This document shows positions 27,261 through 41,196 of a stretch of 64,000 nucleotides of DNA, piece after piece. This DNA is from Ianthella basta (Eukaryota; Porifera; Demospongiae; Verongiida; Ianthellidae). A program made the position numbers and the translations under genes. Every line of letters begins with the position of its first letter. The stretch's first letter is position 1. Below the pieces are notes generated by a model. It ran no database searches and was not told where the DNA came from. It was given only the letters and a program-made list of their open reading frames with translations. Location: assembly GCA_964019415.1 (NCBI GenBank), contig OZ025873.1, positions 4,006,776 through 4,070,775 of the forward strand. Direction: 5' to 3'.

Positions 27261-30200
27261 GACTCCAAATGTTGCAAACGACTTTTCTCCTGCTCATTAA
27301 CAAGGAGGAAGTCTTAACCACTCAAACTATAGTGCATGACTCCAGATGTTGCAAATGACTTTCCTCCAGCCCATCAGAAAGGGGTAGTCTTACCTACTTT
27401 AGCTCAAGTGCATTACTCCAAAAGTTGCAAACTACTTATCTCTTGCCCATCAGCAAGAGGGGAGTCTTAAACACCCAAACTCTAGTGCATGACCTTAAAT
27501 GTTGCAAACAACTTTTCTCTGGCTCATTAGGAAGGGGGGAGTCATTCCCACTCAAACTCAGGTGCATGACTTTAAAGTTGCAAACTATTTTTTTCCTGCC
27601 CATCAGCAAGGGGGGAGTCTTACCCACCCAAACCCAAGTGCATGACTACAGATGTTGCAAACGACTTTACTCCGGCCCATTAGCAATTAGGAAGTCTTAC
27701 CCAACCAATCTCTAGTGCAAGACTCCAAATGTTGCAAACTATTTTTCTCCTTACCATCAGCAGCAGGGGAGTCCTACCCAACCAAACTCAAGTGCATGAC
27801 TACAGATGATGCAAATGACCCTTCTACCGCACATCAGCAAGAGGGGAGTCTTACCCAACCAAACTTAAGTGCATGACTTTAGATGTTGCAAACCACTATT
27901 CTCCAGCCCATTTGATAAAGGTAGATTTACGTACTTAAACTCAAATAAATTACTGCAAATGTTGTAAACGCCATTTTCTACTTCACATCAGAAAGGGGTG
28001 AGTCTTAACCTCCCAAACTCTAAAGCATGACTCCAATTGTTGCAAACGACTTTTCTCCGGCCCATTAGCACGGCGGGAGTCTGACCCACTAAAACTCTAG
28101 TGCATAACGCCAAATGCTGCAAACTATTTTTCTCCTGCCCATCAGCAAGGGAGGAGTATTATCTACTCAAACTCAAATGCATGACTACAGATGTTGCAAA
28201 CGCATTTTCTCCAGCCTATCAGCAAGGGTTAGTCTTACCTACTTAAACTCAAGTACAATACTCCAAAAGTTGCAAACGACTTTTCTCCTGCCCATTAGCA
28301 TGGGGAGAGTCTTACCCATCCTAACACTAGTGCATGACTCCAAATGTTACAACTATTTTTCTCCTGCCCATCAGCAAGGGGGGAGTCTTACTCACCCAAA
28401 CTCAAGTGCATGACTTCAGATGTTGTAAACGACGTTTCTCCAGCCCATCAGCAAGGGGTAGTCTTACCTACTTAAACACAAGTGCATTACTCCAAATGTT
28501 GCAAACTACTTTTCTTCTGCCCATTAGCAAGGGAGGAGTCTTATTTACCCAAACTCTAGTGATGCCTCTAAATGTTTCAAACGACCTTTCTTCGGTCCAT
28601 CAGTAAGAAGAGAGTCTTACCACTCAAACTCTGGTGCATGACTCCATATTTCGAAAATGACTTTACTCCTGTCCATCAACAAGGGGGTAGTCTTACCCAC
28701 CCAAACTCAAGTGCATGACTACAGATTTTGCAAACAACAATTCCCCAGCCCATTAGCAATTGAATGTTAAGAACTATTTTTATCCTGCCCATCAGCAAGG
28801 GGTGAATGTTACTCACCCAAACTCAAGTGCATGACTCCTGATGTTTCAAACGAACTGTCTCCTACTTTCCTACTTAAACTCAAGTGCATTACTCCAAATG
28901 TTGCAAACTACTTTCCTCCTACCCATCAGCAAGGAGGGAGTCTAATGAACTCAAAACTCAAGTGCATAACTCTAGATGTTAGAAACGACTTTTCTCCTGC
29001 TCATTAGCAAGGTTGGAGTCATATTCTCTCAAACTATAGTGATGACTCTAGATGTTTCAAATTACTTTTAGCCTGTCCATTACAAGGGGGGAGTCTTTCC
29101 CACCCAAAGGCAAGCGCATGACTCCAGATGTTGCATAGACCTTACTCCTGCCCATCATCAAGGGGCAGTCTTACCAACATAATCTCAAATGGATGACTCC
29201 AAATGTTGCAGCAAGGGGGTTCTTACTCACCCAAACTCAAGTGCATGACTCCTGATGTTTCAAACGAACTGTCTCCTACTTACCTACTTAAACTCAAGTT
29301 CATTACTCCAAATGTTGCAAACTACTTTCCTCCTACCCATCAGCAAGAGGGGAGTCTAATGAATTCAAACTCAAGTGCATTACTCCAGATGTTAGAAACC
29401 CAAAAACTCAAGTGCATTACTCCATTTGTTGCTAACGACTTTTCTCCTGCCCATTAGCAAGAGGGGAGTCTCACCCACTCAAACTCTGGTGCATAACTCC
29501 AAAGTTGCAAACTGTTTTCCTCATGCCCATCAGCAAGGGGGGAGTCTTACCCCCCTCAACTCAAGTGCATGACTACAGATGTTGAAAACGACTTTTCTCC
29601 AGCCCATTAGTAAGGGTGAAGTCTAACTCACCCAAACTCTAGTGCATGACTCCAATTGTTGCAAACGACTTTTCTCCTGCTCATTAGCAAGGAGGAAGTC
29701 TTAACCTCTCAAACTATAATGCATGACTCCAGATGTTTCAAGCGACTTTTCTCCTTCTGATCAGCAAGGGGAGAGTCTTACCCACTCAAACTGAAGTGCA
29801 TGACTCCAGATGTTGCAAATGACTTTCCTCCAGCCCATCAGAAAGGAGTAGTCTTACCTACTTTAGCTCAAGTGCATTATTCCAGATGTGGCAAACGACT
29901 TTTCTCCTGCTCATCAGCAAGAGGAGAGTCTTAAACACCCAAACTCTAGTGCATGACTTTAAATGTTACAAACATTTTTTCTCCGGCTCATTAGATAGGG
30001 AGGGGTCTTTCCCACTCAAACTCAGGTACATGACTCCAAAGTTGCAAACTATTTTTCTCCTGCCTATCAGCAAGGGGAGAATCTTACCCACCCAAACTCA
30101 AGTGCATGACTACAGATGTTGCAAACGACTTTTCTCCGGCCCATTTGCCCACCCAATCTCTAGTGCATGACTCCAAATGTTGCTAACTATTTTTCTCCTT

Positions 30201-31513
30201 ACCATCAGCAAGGGGGGAGTCTTATCCACTCAAACTCAAGAGCATGACTACAGATTTTGCAAACGACTTTACTCCGGCCCATTAGCAATTAGGAAGTCTT
30301 CCCCACCCAATCTCTAGTGCAAGACTCCAAATGTTGCAAACTATTTTTCACCTTCCCATCAGCAAGGGATGAGTCTTACTCACCCAAACTCAAGTGCATG
30401 ATTGGAGATCTTACAAACGACTTGTCTTCGGCCCATTAGCAAGGGTTAGTCTTACCTACTTGAACTCAAGTGCATTACTCCAAAAGTTGCAAACGACTTT
30501 TATCCTGCCCATTAGCAAGGAGGGAGCCTTATCCATCCAAACACTAGTGCATGACTCCAAATGTTGCAACTATTTTTCTCCTGCCCATCAGCAAGGAGGA
30601 AGTCTTAATAACCCAAATTCAAGTGCTTGACTCCTGATGTTTCAAACGAACTGTCTCCTACTTACCTACTTAAACTCAAGTGCATTACTCCAAATGTTGC
30701 AAACTACTTTCCTCCTACCCATCAGCAAGGGGAAATCTAATGAATTCAAACTCAAGTGCATTACTCCAGATGTTAGAAACGACTTTTATCCTGCTCATTA
30801 GCAAGGTTGGAGTCTTACCCTCTCAGACTATAGTGCATGACTCTAGATGTTGCAAATCACTTTTCGCCTGTCCATTACAAGGGGAGGTCTTTCCCACCCA
30901 AAGGCAAGTGCATGACTCCAGATGTTGCAAAAACCTTTCTCCTGTCCATCATCAAGGGGTAGTCTTACCAAGTGGATGACTCCAAATGTCGCAAACGACT
31001 TTTCTCCTGTCCATCAGCAAGGGGAAAGTCTTACCCACCAAAACTCAAGTGCATAACTACAGATGTTGCAAATGACTTTACTTCTGGTCATCAGCAAGGG
31101 GGAGTCTTACCAACCCAAACTCAAGTGCATGACTCCAGATGTTGCAAATGACTTTTCTCCAGCCCATTAGCAAGGGGTAGTCTTACCTACTTGAACTCAA
31201 GTGCATTACTCCAAAAGTTGCAAACGACTTTTTTCCTGCCCATTAGCAAGAGGAGAGTCTTACCCACCCAAACTCAAGTGCATGACTGCAGATGTTGCAA
31301 ATGACTTTTCTCCAGCTCATTAGCAAGGGTTAGTCTTATCTACTTGAACTCAAGTGCATTACTCGAAATGTTGCAAACTATTTTTCTCCTTACCATCAGC
31401 AACAGGGGAGTCCTACCCAACCAAACTCAAGTGCATGACTACAGATGATGCAAATGACTCTTCCACGACAGATCAGCAAGACGGGAGTCTTACCCTACCA
31501 AACTTAAGTGCAT

Positions 31514-33520
31514 GACTACAGATGCTGCAAACGACTATTCTCCAGCCCATTAGATAAAGGTAGATTTATGTACTTAAACTCAAGTAAATTTCTGCAAATG
31601 TTGCAAACGTCATTTTCTCCTTCCCATTTGCAAGGCGGGAGTCTTACCCACTAAAAACTCTAGTGCATAACGCCAAATGCTGCAAACTATTTTCTCCTGC
31701 CCATCAGCAAGGGAGGAGTCTTACTCACCCAAACTCAAGTGCATGACTTCAGATGTTGTAAACGACTTTTCTCCAGCCCATCAGAAAGGGTTAGTCTTAC
31801 CTACTTGAACTCAAGTGCATTACTCCAAAAGTTGCAAACGACTTTTATCCTGCCCATTAGCAAGGAGGGAGCCTTATCCATCCAAACACTAGTGCATGAC
31901 TCCAAATGTTGCAACTATTTTTCTCCTGCCCATCAGCAAGGAGGAAGTCTTAATAACCCAAATTCAAGTGCTTGACTCCTGATGTTTCAAACGAACTGTC
32001 TCCTACTTACCTACTTAAACTCAAGTGCATTACTCCAAATGTTGCAAACTACTTTCCTCCTTCCCATCAGCAAGGGGTGAGTCTCACCCATCCAAACTCA
32101 AGTGCATAATTAAAGATCTTACAAACGACTTTTCTCCAGCCCAATAGCAAGGGTTAGTCTTACCTACTTGAACTCAAGTGCATTACTCCAAATGTTGCAA
32201 ACTACTTTTCTCCTACCCATCAGCAAGGGGGGAGTCTAATGAACTCAAACTCAAGTGCATGACTCCAGATGTTAGAAACAACTTTTCTCCTGCTCATTAG
32301 CAAGGTTGGAGTCATACCCTCTCAAACTATAGTGATGACTCTAGATGTTTCAAATTACTTTTAGCCTGTCCATCAGCAAGGGGGGGAGTCTTTCCCACCC
32401 AAAGGCAAGCACATGACCCATCATCAAGGGGCAGTCTTACCAACATAATCTCAAGTGGATGACTCCAAATGTTGCAGCAAGGGGGTTCTTACTCACCCAA
32501 ACTCAAGTGCATGACTCCTGATGTTTCAAACGAACTGTCTCCTACTTACCTACTTAAACTCAAGTTCATTACTCCAAATGTTGCAAACTACCTTTCTTTT
32601 ACTTATCAGCAAGAGGGGAGTCTAATGAATTCAAACTCAAGTGCATTACTCCAGATGTTAGAAACCCAAAAACTCAAGTGCATTACTCCATTTGTTGCAA
32701 ACGACTTTTCTCCTGCCCATTAGCAAGAGGGGAGTCTTACCCACTCAAACTCTGGTGCATAACTCCAAAGTTGCAAACTGTTTTCCTCATGCCCATCAGC
32801 AAGGGAGGAGTCTTACCCCCCTCAACTCAAGTGCATGACTACAGATGTTGAAAACAACTTTTCTCCAGCCCATTAGTAAGGGTGAAGTCTTACCCACCCA
32901 AACTCTAGTGCATGACTCCAAATATTGCAAACGACTTTTCTCCTGCTCATTAACAAGGAGAAAGTCTTACCTCTCAAACTGAAGTGCATGACTTCAGATG
33001 TTGCAAATGACTTTCCTCCAGCCCATCAGAAAGGGGTAGTTTTACCTATTCTAGCTCAAGTGCATTACTCCAAATGTTGCAAACGACTTTTTTCCTCCCC
33101 ATCAGCAAGAGGGGAGTCTTAAACACCCAAACTCTAGTGCATGACTTTAAATGTTACAAACAACTTTTCTCCGGCTCATTAGTAAGGGGGGGTCTTTCCA
33201 CTCAAACTCTGGTGCATGACTCCAAAGTTGCAAACTATTTTTCTTCTGCCCATCATCAAGGGGAAGTCTTACCAACATAATCTCAAGTGGATGACTCCAA
33301 ATGTCGCAAACTACTTTTCTCCTGTCGATCAGAAAGGAGAAAGTTTTACCCACCAGAACTCAAGTGCATAACTACAGATGTTGCAAATGACTACTTCTGG
33401 TCATCAGCAAGGGGGAGTCTTACCCACCCAAACTCAAGTGCATGACTACAGATGTTGAAAACGTCTTTTCTCCAGCCCATTAGTAAGGGTGAAGTCTTAC
33501 CCACCCAAACTCTAGTGCAT
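31514..33520 (+). repeat. Higher-order repeat copy 7, divergent and shortened (2,007 bp)
   Basis: This block has the same start variant and order as copy 6, with one TTTAAATGTTACAAAC unit near 33,140. An extra local deletion near 32,415 removes part of two monomers. It is more diverged from the 9-19 kb copies than they are from each other. Confidence 0.65.
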
Positions 33521-34499
33521 GACTCCAAATGTTGCAAACGACTTTTCTCCTGCTCATTAACAAGGAGGAAGTCTTAACCACTCAAACTATAGTGCATGAC
33601 TCCAGATGTTTCAAACAATCTTTCTCCTACACATCATCAAGTGTTGCAACTATATTTCTTCTGCCCATCAGCAAGGGGGGAGTTTTACTCACCCAAACAC
33701 TAGTGCATGACTCCTGATGTTTCAAACGAACTGTCTCCTACTTACCTACTTAAACTCAAGTGCACTACTCCAAATGTTGCAAACTACTTTTCTCCTACCC
33801 ATCAGAAAGCGGGGAGTCTAATGAACTCAAACTCAAGTGCATAACTCCAGATGTTAGAAACGACTTTTCATTAGCAAGGTTGGAGTCATACCCTCTCAAA
33901 CTATAGTGATGACTCTAGATGTTTCCAATTACTTTTCAAATTACTTTTTGCCTGTCCATTACAAGGGGGAGTCTTTCCCACCCAAAGGCAAGTGCATGAC
34001 TCCAGATGTTGCAAAGACCTATCTCCTGCCCATCATCAAGGGGCAGTCTTACCAACATAATCTCAAGTGGATGACTCCAAATGTTGCAGCAAGGGGGTTC
34101 TTACTCACCCAAACTCAAGTGCATGACTCCTGATGTTTCAAACGAACTGTCTCCTACTTACCTACTTAAACTCAAGTTCATTACTCTAAATGTTGCAAAC
34201 TACTTTTCTCCTCTCAATTGCATGACTACAGATGATGCAAATGACCCTTCTACCGCACATCAGCAAGAGGGGAGTCTTACCCAACCAAACTTAAGTGCAT
34301 GACTTTAGATGTTGCAAACCACTATTCTCCAGCCCATTTGATAAAGGTAGATTTACGTACTTAAACTCAAATAAATTACTGCAAATGTTGTAAACGCCAT
34401 TTTCTACTTCACATCAGAAAGGGGTGAGTCTTAACCTCCCAAACTCTAAAGCATGACTCCAATTGTTGCAAACGACTTTTCTCCGGCCCATTAGCAAGG

Positions 34500-37400
34500 C
34501 GGGAGTCTTACCCACTAAAACTCTAGTGCATAACGCCAAATGCTGCAAACTATTTTTCTCCTGCCCATCAGCAATAAAGGAGTATTATCTACTCAAACTC
34601 AAATGCATGACTACAGATGTTGCAAACGCATTTTCTCCAGCCTATCAGCAAGGGTTAGTCTTACCTACTTAAACTCAAGTACAATACTCCAAAAGTTGCA
34701 AACGACTTTTCTCCTGCCCATTAGCATGGGGAGAGTCTTACCCATCCTAACACTAGTGCATGACTCCAAATGTTACAACTATTTTTCTCCTGCCCATCAG
34801 CAAGGGGGGAGTCTTACTCACCCAAACTCAAGTGCATGACTTCAGATGTTGTAAACGACTTTTCTCCAGCCCATCAGCAAGGGGTAGTCTTACCTACTTA
34901 AACTCAAGTGCATTACTCCCAATGTTTCAAACTACTTTTCTTCTGCCCATTAGCAAGGGAGGAGTCTTATCCACCCAAACTCTAGTGATGACTCCAAATG
35001 TTTCAAACGACCTTTCTTCGGTTTATCAGTAAGAAGAGAGTCTTACCACTCAAACTCTGGTGCATGACTCCATATTTCGCAAATGACTTTACTCCTGTCC
35101 ATCAACAAGGGGGTAGTCTTACCCACCCAAACTCAAGTGCATGACTACAGATTTTGCAAACAACTATTCCCCAGCCCGTTAGCAAGGGGGGAGACTTACC
35201 CACCCAAACTCTAGTGCATGACTCCAGATGTTGCAAACTATTCTCTCCTGCCCATCAGCAAGGGGGGAGTCAAACCCACTCAAACTCAAGTTCATAGCTC
35301 CAAATGTTGCAAACTACTTTTCTCCTGCCCATCAGCAAGGGGGGAGTCTTACCTATTTAACTCAAGTGAATTACTCCAAATCCTGCAAACTATTTTTCTC
35401 CTACCCATCATCAAGGGGGGGAGTCGTACCCACCAAAAGTCAAGTGCATGACTCCAGATGTTGCAAACGACTTTTCTCCTGGTCATTAGTAGGGGGAGTC
35501 AAACCCACTCAAACTAAAGTGCATGACTCCAAATGTTGCAAACTACTTTTCTCCTACCCATCAGCAAGAGGGAAGTCTAATGAATTTAAACTCAAGTGCA
35601 TTACTTCAGATGTTAGAAATGACTTTTCTCCTGCTCATTAGCAAGGTTGGAGTCATACCCTCTCAAACTATAGTGCATGACTCTAGATGTAGCAAATCAC
35701 TTTTTGCCTGTCCATTACAAGGGGGGTCTTTCCCACCCAAAGGCAAGTGCATGACTCCAGATGTTGCAAAAGCCTTTCTCCTGCCCATCATCAAGGGGTT
35801 GTCTTACCAACATAATCTCAAGTGAATGACTCTAAATGTCGCAAACTACTTTTCTCCTGTCCATCAGCAAGGGGAAAGTCTTACCCACCAAAACTCAAGT
35901 GCATGACTACAGATGTTGCAAATGACTACTTCTGGTCATCAGCAAGGGGGAGTCTTACCCACCCAAACTCAAGTGCATGACTTCAGATGTTGCAAATGAC
36001 TTTTCTCCAGCCCATCAGCAAGGGTTAGTCTTACCTACTTGAACTCAAGTGCATGACTCCAGATGTTGCAAACTACTTTTCTCCTACCCATCAGCAAGGA
36101 GGGAGTCTAATGAATTCAAACTCAAGTGCATTACTCCAGATGTTAGAAACGACTTTTCTCCTGCTCATTAGCAAGGTTGGAGTCATACCCTCGCAAACTA
36201 TAGTGCATGACTCTAGATGTTGCAAATCACTTTTCTCCTTCAATTACAAGGGGGGTCTTTCCCACCCAAAGGCAAGTGCTTGACTCCAGATTTTGCAAAA
36301 GCCTTTCTCTTGCCCATCTTCAAGGGGTAGTCTTACCAACATAATCTCAAGTGGATGACTCCAAATGTCACAAACTACTTTTCTCCTGTCCATCAGCAAG
36401 TGGGGAGTCTTACCCACCCAAACTCAAGTGCATGGCTCCAGATGTTGCAAACGACTTTTCTCCTGCCCATCAGCAAGGGGGAGTCTTACCCACCCAAACT
36501 CAAGTGCATGACTACAGATGATGCAAATGACTCTTCTACTGCACATCAGCAAGAGGGGAGTCTTACCCAACCAAACTTAAGTGCATGACTACAGATGGTG
36601 CAAACGACTTTTCTCCAGCCCATTACATAAAGGTAAATTTACATACTTAAACTCAAGTAAATTACTGCAAATGTTGCAAACGCCATTTTCTCCTTCCCAT
36701 CAGAAAGGGGTGAGTCTTAACCTCCCAAACTCTAGAGCATGACTCCAATTGTTGCAAACGACGTTTCTCCTGCCCATCAGCAAGGGAGGAGTATTACCTA
36801 CTCAAACTCAAATACATGACTACAGATGTTGTAAACGACTTTTCTTCAGCCCGTTAGCAAGGGTTAGTCTTACCTACTTGAACTCAAGTGCATTAATCCA
36901 AAAGTTGCAAACGACTTTTTCCTGCCCATTAGCAAGGGGAAGTCTTACCCATCTAAACACTAGTGCATGACTCCAAATGTTACAACTATTTTTCTCCTGC
37001 CCATCAGCAAGGGGGGAGTCTTACTCACCCAAACTCAAGTGCATGACTCCTGATGTTTCAAAGGAACTGTCTCCTACTTACCTACTTAAACTCAAGTGCA
37101 TTACTCCAAATGTTGCAAACTACTTTCCTCCTACCCATCAGCAAGGGGAAATCTAATGAATTCAAACTCAAGTGCATTACTCCAGATGTTAGAAACGACT
37201 TTTATCCTGCTCATTAGCAAGGTTGGAGTCTTACCCTCTCAGACTATAGTGCATGACTCTAGATGTTGCAAATCACTTTTCGCCTGTCCATTACAAGGGG
37301 GGAGTCTTTCCCACCCAAAGGCAAGTGCATGACAGATGTTGCAAAAACCTTACTCCTGCCTATCATCAAAGGGTAGTCTTACCAACATAATCTCAAGTGG

Positions 37401-40400
37401 ATGACTCCAAATGTCGCAAACTACTTTTCTCCTGTCCATCAGCAAGGGGAAAGTCTTACCCATCAAAACTCAAGTGCATGACTACAGATGTTGCAAATGA
37501 CTTTACTTCTGATCATCAGCAAGGGAGGAGTCTTACCCATTCAAACTCAAGTGCATGACTCCAGATGTTGTAAACGACTTTTCTCCAGCCCATCAGCAAG
37601 GGGTAGTCTTACCTACTTGAACTCAAGTGCATTACTCCAAAAGTTGCAAACGACTTTTTCCTGACCATTAGCAAGGGGAGAGTCTTACCCATCCAAACTC
37701 AAGTGCATTACTCCAGATGTTGCAAACTACTTTTCTCCTACCCATTAGCAAGGGGGGAGTCTAATGAATTCAAACTCAAGTGCATTACTTCAGATGTTAG
37801 AAACGACTTTTCTCCTGCTCATTAGCAAGGTTGGAGTCATACCCTCTCAGACTATAGTGCATGACTCTAGATGTTGCAAATCACTTTTCGCCTGTCCATT
37901 ACAAGGGGGAAGTCTTTCCCACCCAAAGGCAAGTGCATGACAGATGTTGCAAAAACCTTACTCCTGCCCATCATCAAAGGGTAGTCTTACCAACATAATC
38001 TCAAGTGGATGACTCTAAATGTCGCAAACTACTTTTCTCCTGTCCATCAGCAAGGGGAAAGTCTTACCCATCAAAACTCAAGTGCATGACTACAGATGTT
38101 GCAAATGACTTTACTTCTGGTCATCAGTAAGTGGGGAGTCTTACCCACCCAAACTCATGTGCATGACTCCAGATGTTGCAAACGACTTTTCTCCAGCCCA
38201 TCAGCAAGGGGTAGTCTTACCTACTTAAACTCAAGTGCATTACTCCAAATGTTGCAAACTACTTTTCTTTTGCCTGTAAGCAAGGGAGGAGTCTTACCCA
38301 CCCAAATTCTAGTGATGACTCCAAATGTTTCAAACGACCTTTCTTCGGCCCATCAGCAAGAAGAGAGTCTTACCACCCAAAGTCTAGAGCATGACTCCAA
38401 ATGTTGTAAACTGTTTTTCTCTAGCCCATCAGCAAGGGGTAGTGTTACCTACTTAAACTCAAGCGCATTACTTCAAATATTGCAAACTACTTTTCTCCTG
38501 CCCATTAGCAAGAGGAGAGTCAAACCCATCCAAATCTTACAATCGACTTTTCTCCGGCTCATTAGCAAGGGCAAGCAAGTCTTACCCACTCAAACTCTGG
38601 TGCATAATTCCAAATGTTGCAAACTATTTTTCTCCTGCCCATCAGCAAGGGCGGAGTCTTACCCATCCAATCTCAAGTGCATGACTACACATGTTGAAAA
38701 CGACTTTTCTCTGGCCCATTAGTAAGTGGGGAGTCTTACCCACCCAAACTCTAGTGCATGACTCCAGATGTTGCAAATGACTTTACTCCTACTGATAAGC
38801 AAGGGGGGAGTCTTACCCACCCAAACTAAAGTGCATGACTCCAGATGTTGCAAACGCCTTTTCTCCAGCCCATCAGCAAGGGGTAGGCTTACCTACTTAA
38901 ACTCAAGTGCTTTACTCCAAATATTGCAAACTACTTTTCTCCTGCCCATCAGCAAGAGGAGAGTCTTACCCACCCAAACTCTAGTGCATGACTCCGAATG
39001 CTACCAACCACTTTTCTCCGACCCATTAGGAAGGGCAGGGGCAGGGGCTGCCCACTCACACTCAAGTGCATGACTACAGATTTGCAAACGTCTTACCCAC
39101 CCAAACTCTAGTGCATGACTCCAAATGCTACAAACCACTTTTCTCCGGCCCATTAGGAAGGAGGGAGTCTTACCCACCCAAACTCTGGTGCATAACTCCA
39201 AATGTTGCAAACTACTTTTCTACTGTCCGTCAGCAAGGGGGGAGACTTACCCACTCAAACTCTAGTGCATGACTACAGATGTTGCAAACTATTTTCTCCT
39301 GCCCATCAGCGAGGGGGGAGTCTTGCCCACTCACACTCAAGTGCATGACTACAGATTTTGCAAATGACTTTTCTCCAGCCCATCAGCAAGGGGGGAGTCC
39401 TACCCAACCAAACTCAAGTGCAGGACTACAGATGATGCAAATGACTTTTCTACTGCCCATCAGCAAGGGGGGAGTCTTACCTACTTAAACTCAAGTGAAT
39501 TACTCCAAATCCTGCAAATTATGTTTCTCCTGCCCATCAACAAGGGTGGAGTCGTACCCACCCAAAGTCAAGTGCATGACTACAGATGTTGCAAACATCT
39601 TTTCTCCCGGTCATTAGTAAGGGGGGAGTCAAACCCACTCAACTAAAGTGCATGACTTCAGATATTCAAACAATCTTTCTCCTACACATCATCAAGTGAC
39701 AGTCTTACCTACTTAAACTCAATTGCATTACTCCAAATGTTGCAAACTACTTTTCTCCTACCCATCAGCAAGGAGGGAGTCTAATGAATTCAAACTCAAG
39801 TGCATTACTCCAGATGTTAGAAACGACTTTTCTCCTGCTCATTAGCAAGGTTGGAGTCATACCCTCTCAAACTATAGTGCATGACTCTAGATGTTGCAAA
39901 TCACTTTTCGCCTTCCATTACAAGGGGGGTTCTTTCCCACCCAAAGGCAAGTGCATGACTCCAGATGTTGCAAAAGCCTTTCTCCTGTCCATCATCAAGG
40001 GTTAGTCTTACCTACTTGAACTCAAGTGCATTACTCCAGATGTTGCAAACGACTTTTCTCCCGGTCATTAATAATGGGGGATTCAAACCCACTCAAACTA
40101 AAGTGCATGACTTCAGATGTTTCAAACAATCTTTCTCCTACACATCATCAAGTGACAGTCTTACCTACTTAAACTCAAGTGCATTACTCCAGATGTTGCA
40201 AACTACTTTTCTCCTACCCATCAGCAAGGAGGGAGTCTAATGAATTCAAACTCAAGTGCATTACTCCAGATGTTAGAAACGACTTTTCTCCTGCTCATTA
40301 GCAAGGTTGGAGTCATACCCTCTCAAACTATAGTGCATGACTCTAGATGTTGCAAATCACTTTTCGCCTTCCATTACAAGGGGGGTTCTTTCCCACCCAA

Positions 40401-41196
40401 AGGCAAGTGCATGACTCCAGATGTTGCAAAAGCCTTTCTCCTGCCCATCATCAAGGGTTAGTCTTACCTACTTGAACTCAAGTGCATTACTCCAAAAGTT
40501 GCAAACGACTTTTCTCCTGCCCATTAGCAAGGGGGGAGTCTTACCCATCCAAACACTAGTTCATGACTCCAAATGTTGCAACTATTTTCTCCTGCCCATC
40601 AGCAAGGGGGGAGTCAAACTCAAGTGCATGACTCCTGATGTTTCAAACGAACTGTCTCCTACTTACCTACTTAAACACAAGTGCATTACTCCAAATGTTG
40701 CAAACTACTTTTCTCCTACCCATCAGCAAGGGGGGAGTCTAATGAATTCAAACTCAAGTGCATTACTCCAGATGTTAGAAACGACTTTTCTCCTGCTCAT
40801 TAGCAAGGTTGGAGTCATACCCTCTCAAACTATAGTGCATGACTCCAGATGTTGCAAATCACTTTTTCCTGCCCATCATCAAGGGGTAGTCTTACCAACA
40901 TAATCTCAAGTGGATGACTCCAAATGTTGCAAACTACTTTTCTCCTGCCCAACAGCAAGGGAAAGCCTTACCCACCAAAACTCAAGTGCATGACTACAGA
41001 TGTTGCAAATGACTTTACTTCTGGTCATTAGCAAGGGAGGAGTCTTACCCACCCAAACTCAAGTGCATGGCTCCAGATGTTGCAAACGGCTTTTCTCCAG
41101 CCCATCAGCAAGGGGTAGTCTTACCTACTTAAACTCAAGTGCATTACTCCAAATGTTGCAAACTACTTTTCTTCTGACCATCAGCAAGGGAGGAGT
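34500..41196 (+). repeat. Right-edge part of the satellite, without clean HOR
   Basis: These monomers are mostly full length and the 2,645-bp order is lost, although shorter duplications remain (39,784-40,005 is repeated at 40,240-40,461). The longest open frames of the array lie here (38,096-38,722 and 40,421-40,903). This reflects fewer half-monomer deletions rather than coding. The last recognisable unit ends in CAGCAAGGGAGGAGTC at about 41,196. Confidence 0.75.

Larger units (their letters stand above)
1..41196 (+). repeat. Satellite array, ~76-77 bp monomer, ~540 copies
   Basis: Every part of this stretch is built from one monomer. In order it contains GTGCATGACTCC, AGATGTTGCAAACGAC, TTTTCTCCTGCCCAT, CAGCAAGGGGGGAGTCTTAC and CCACCCAAACTCAA. 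Monomers differ at recurrent positions (CCAAATG or ACAGATG; CATCAGC or CATTAGC). A consensus monomer is about 52% GC with more C than G on this strand. All units point the same way and no unrelated insertion larger than a few bases was seen. The left end is not reached; the right end is abrupt at about 41,196. I do not recognise the family. Because 76 is not a multiple of three, all three forward frames stay partly open, so many 60-208 residue frames occur without any sign of being genes. Confidence 0.97.

Noticed and set aside
1-41196. About a hundred open frames of 60-208 codons in the array (MLQTTFLLPISKGGVLPTQT-type and minus-strand MVGKTFSF-type)
   Set aside because: They are translations of the 76-bp monomer in rotating frames. 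The same text recurs with frame jumps and stops, without a common start, splice sites or any domain.
1-41196. CRISPR-like array
   Set aside because: Whole monomers repeat without unique spacers, the unit is 76 bp, and the setting is eukaryotic.
1-41196. Calling the satellite the centromere
   Set aside because: Size and HOR fit, but sequence alone cannot show it; no CENP-B-box-like motif was seen.
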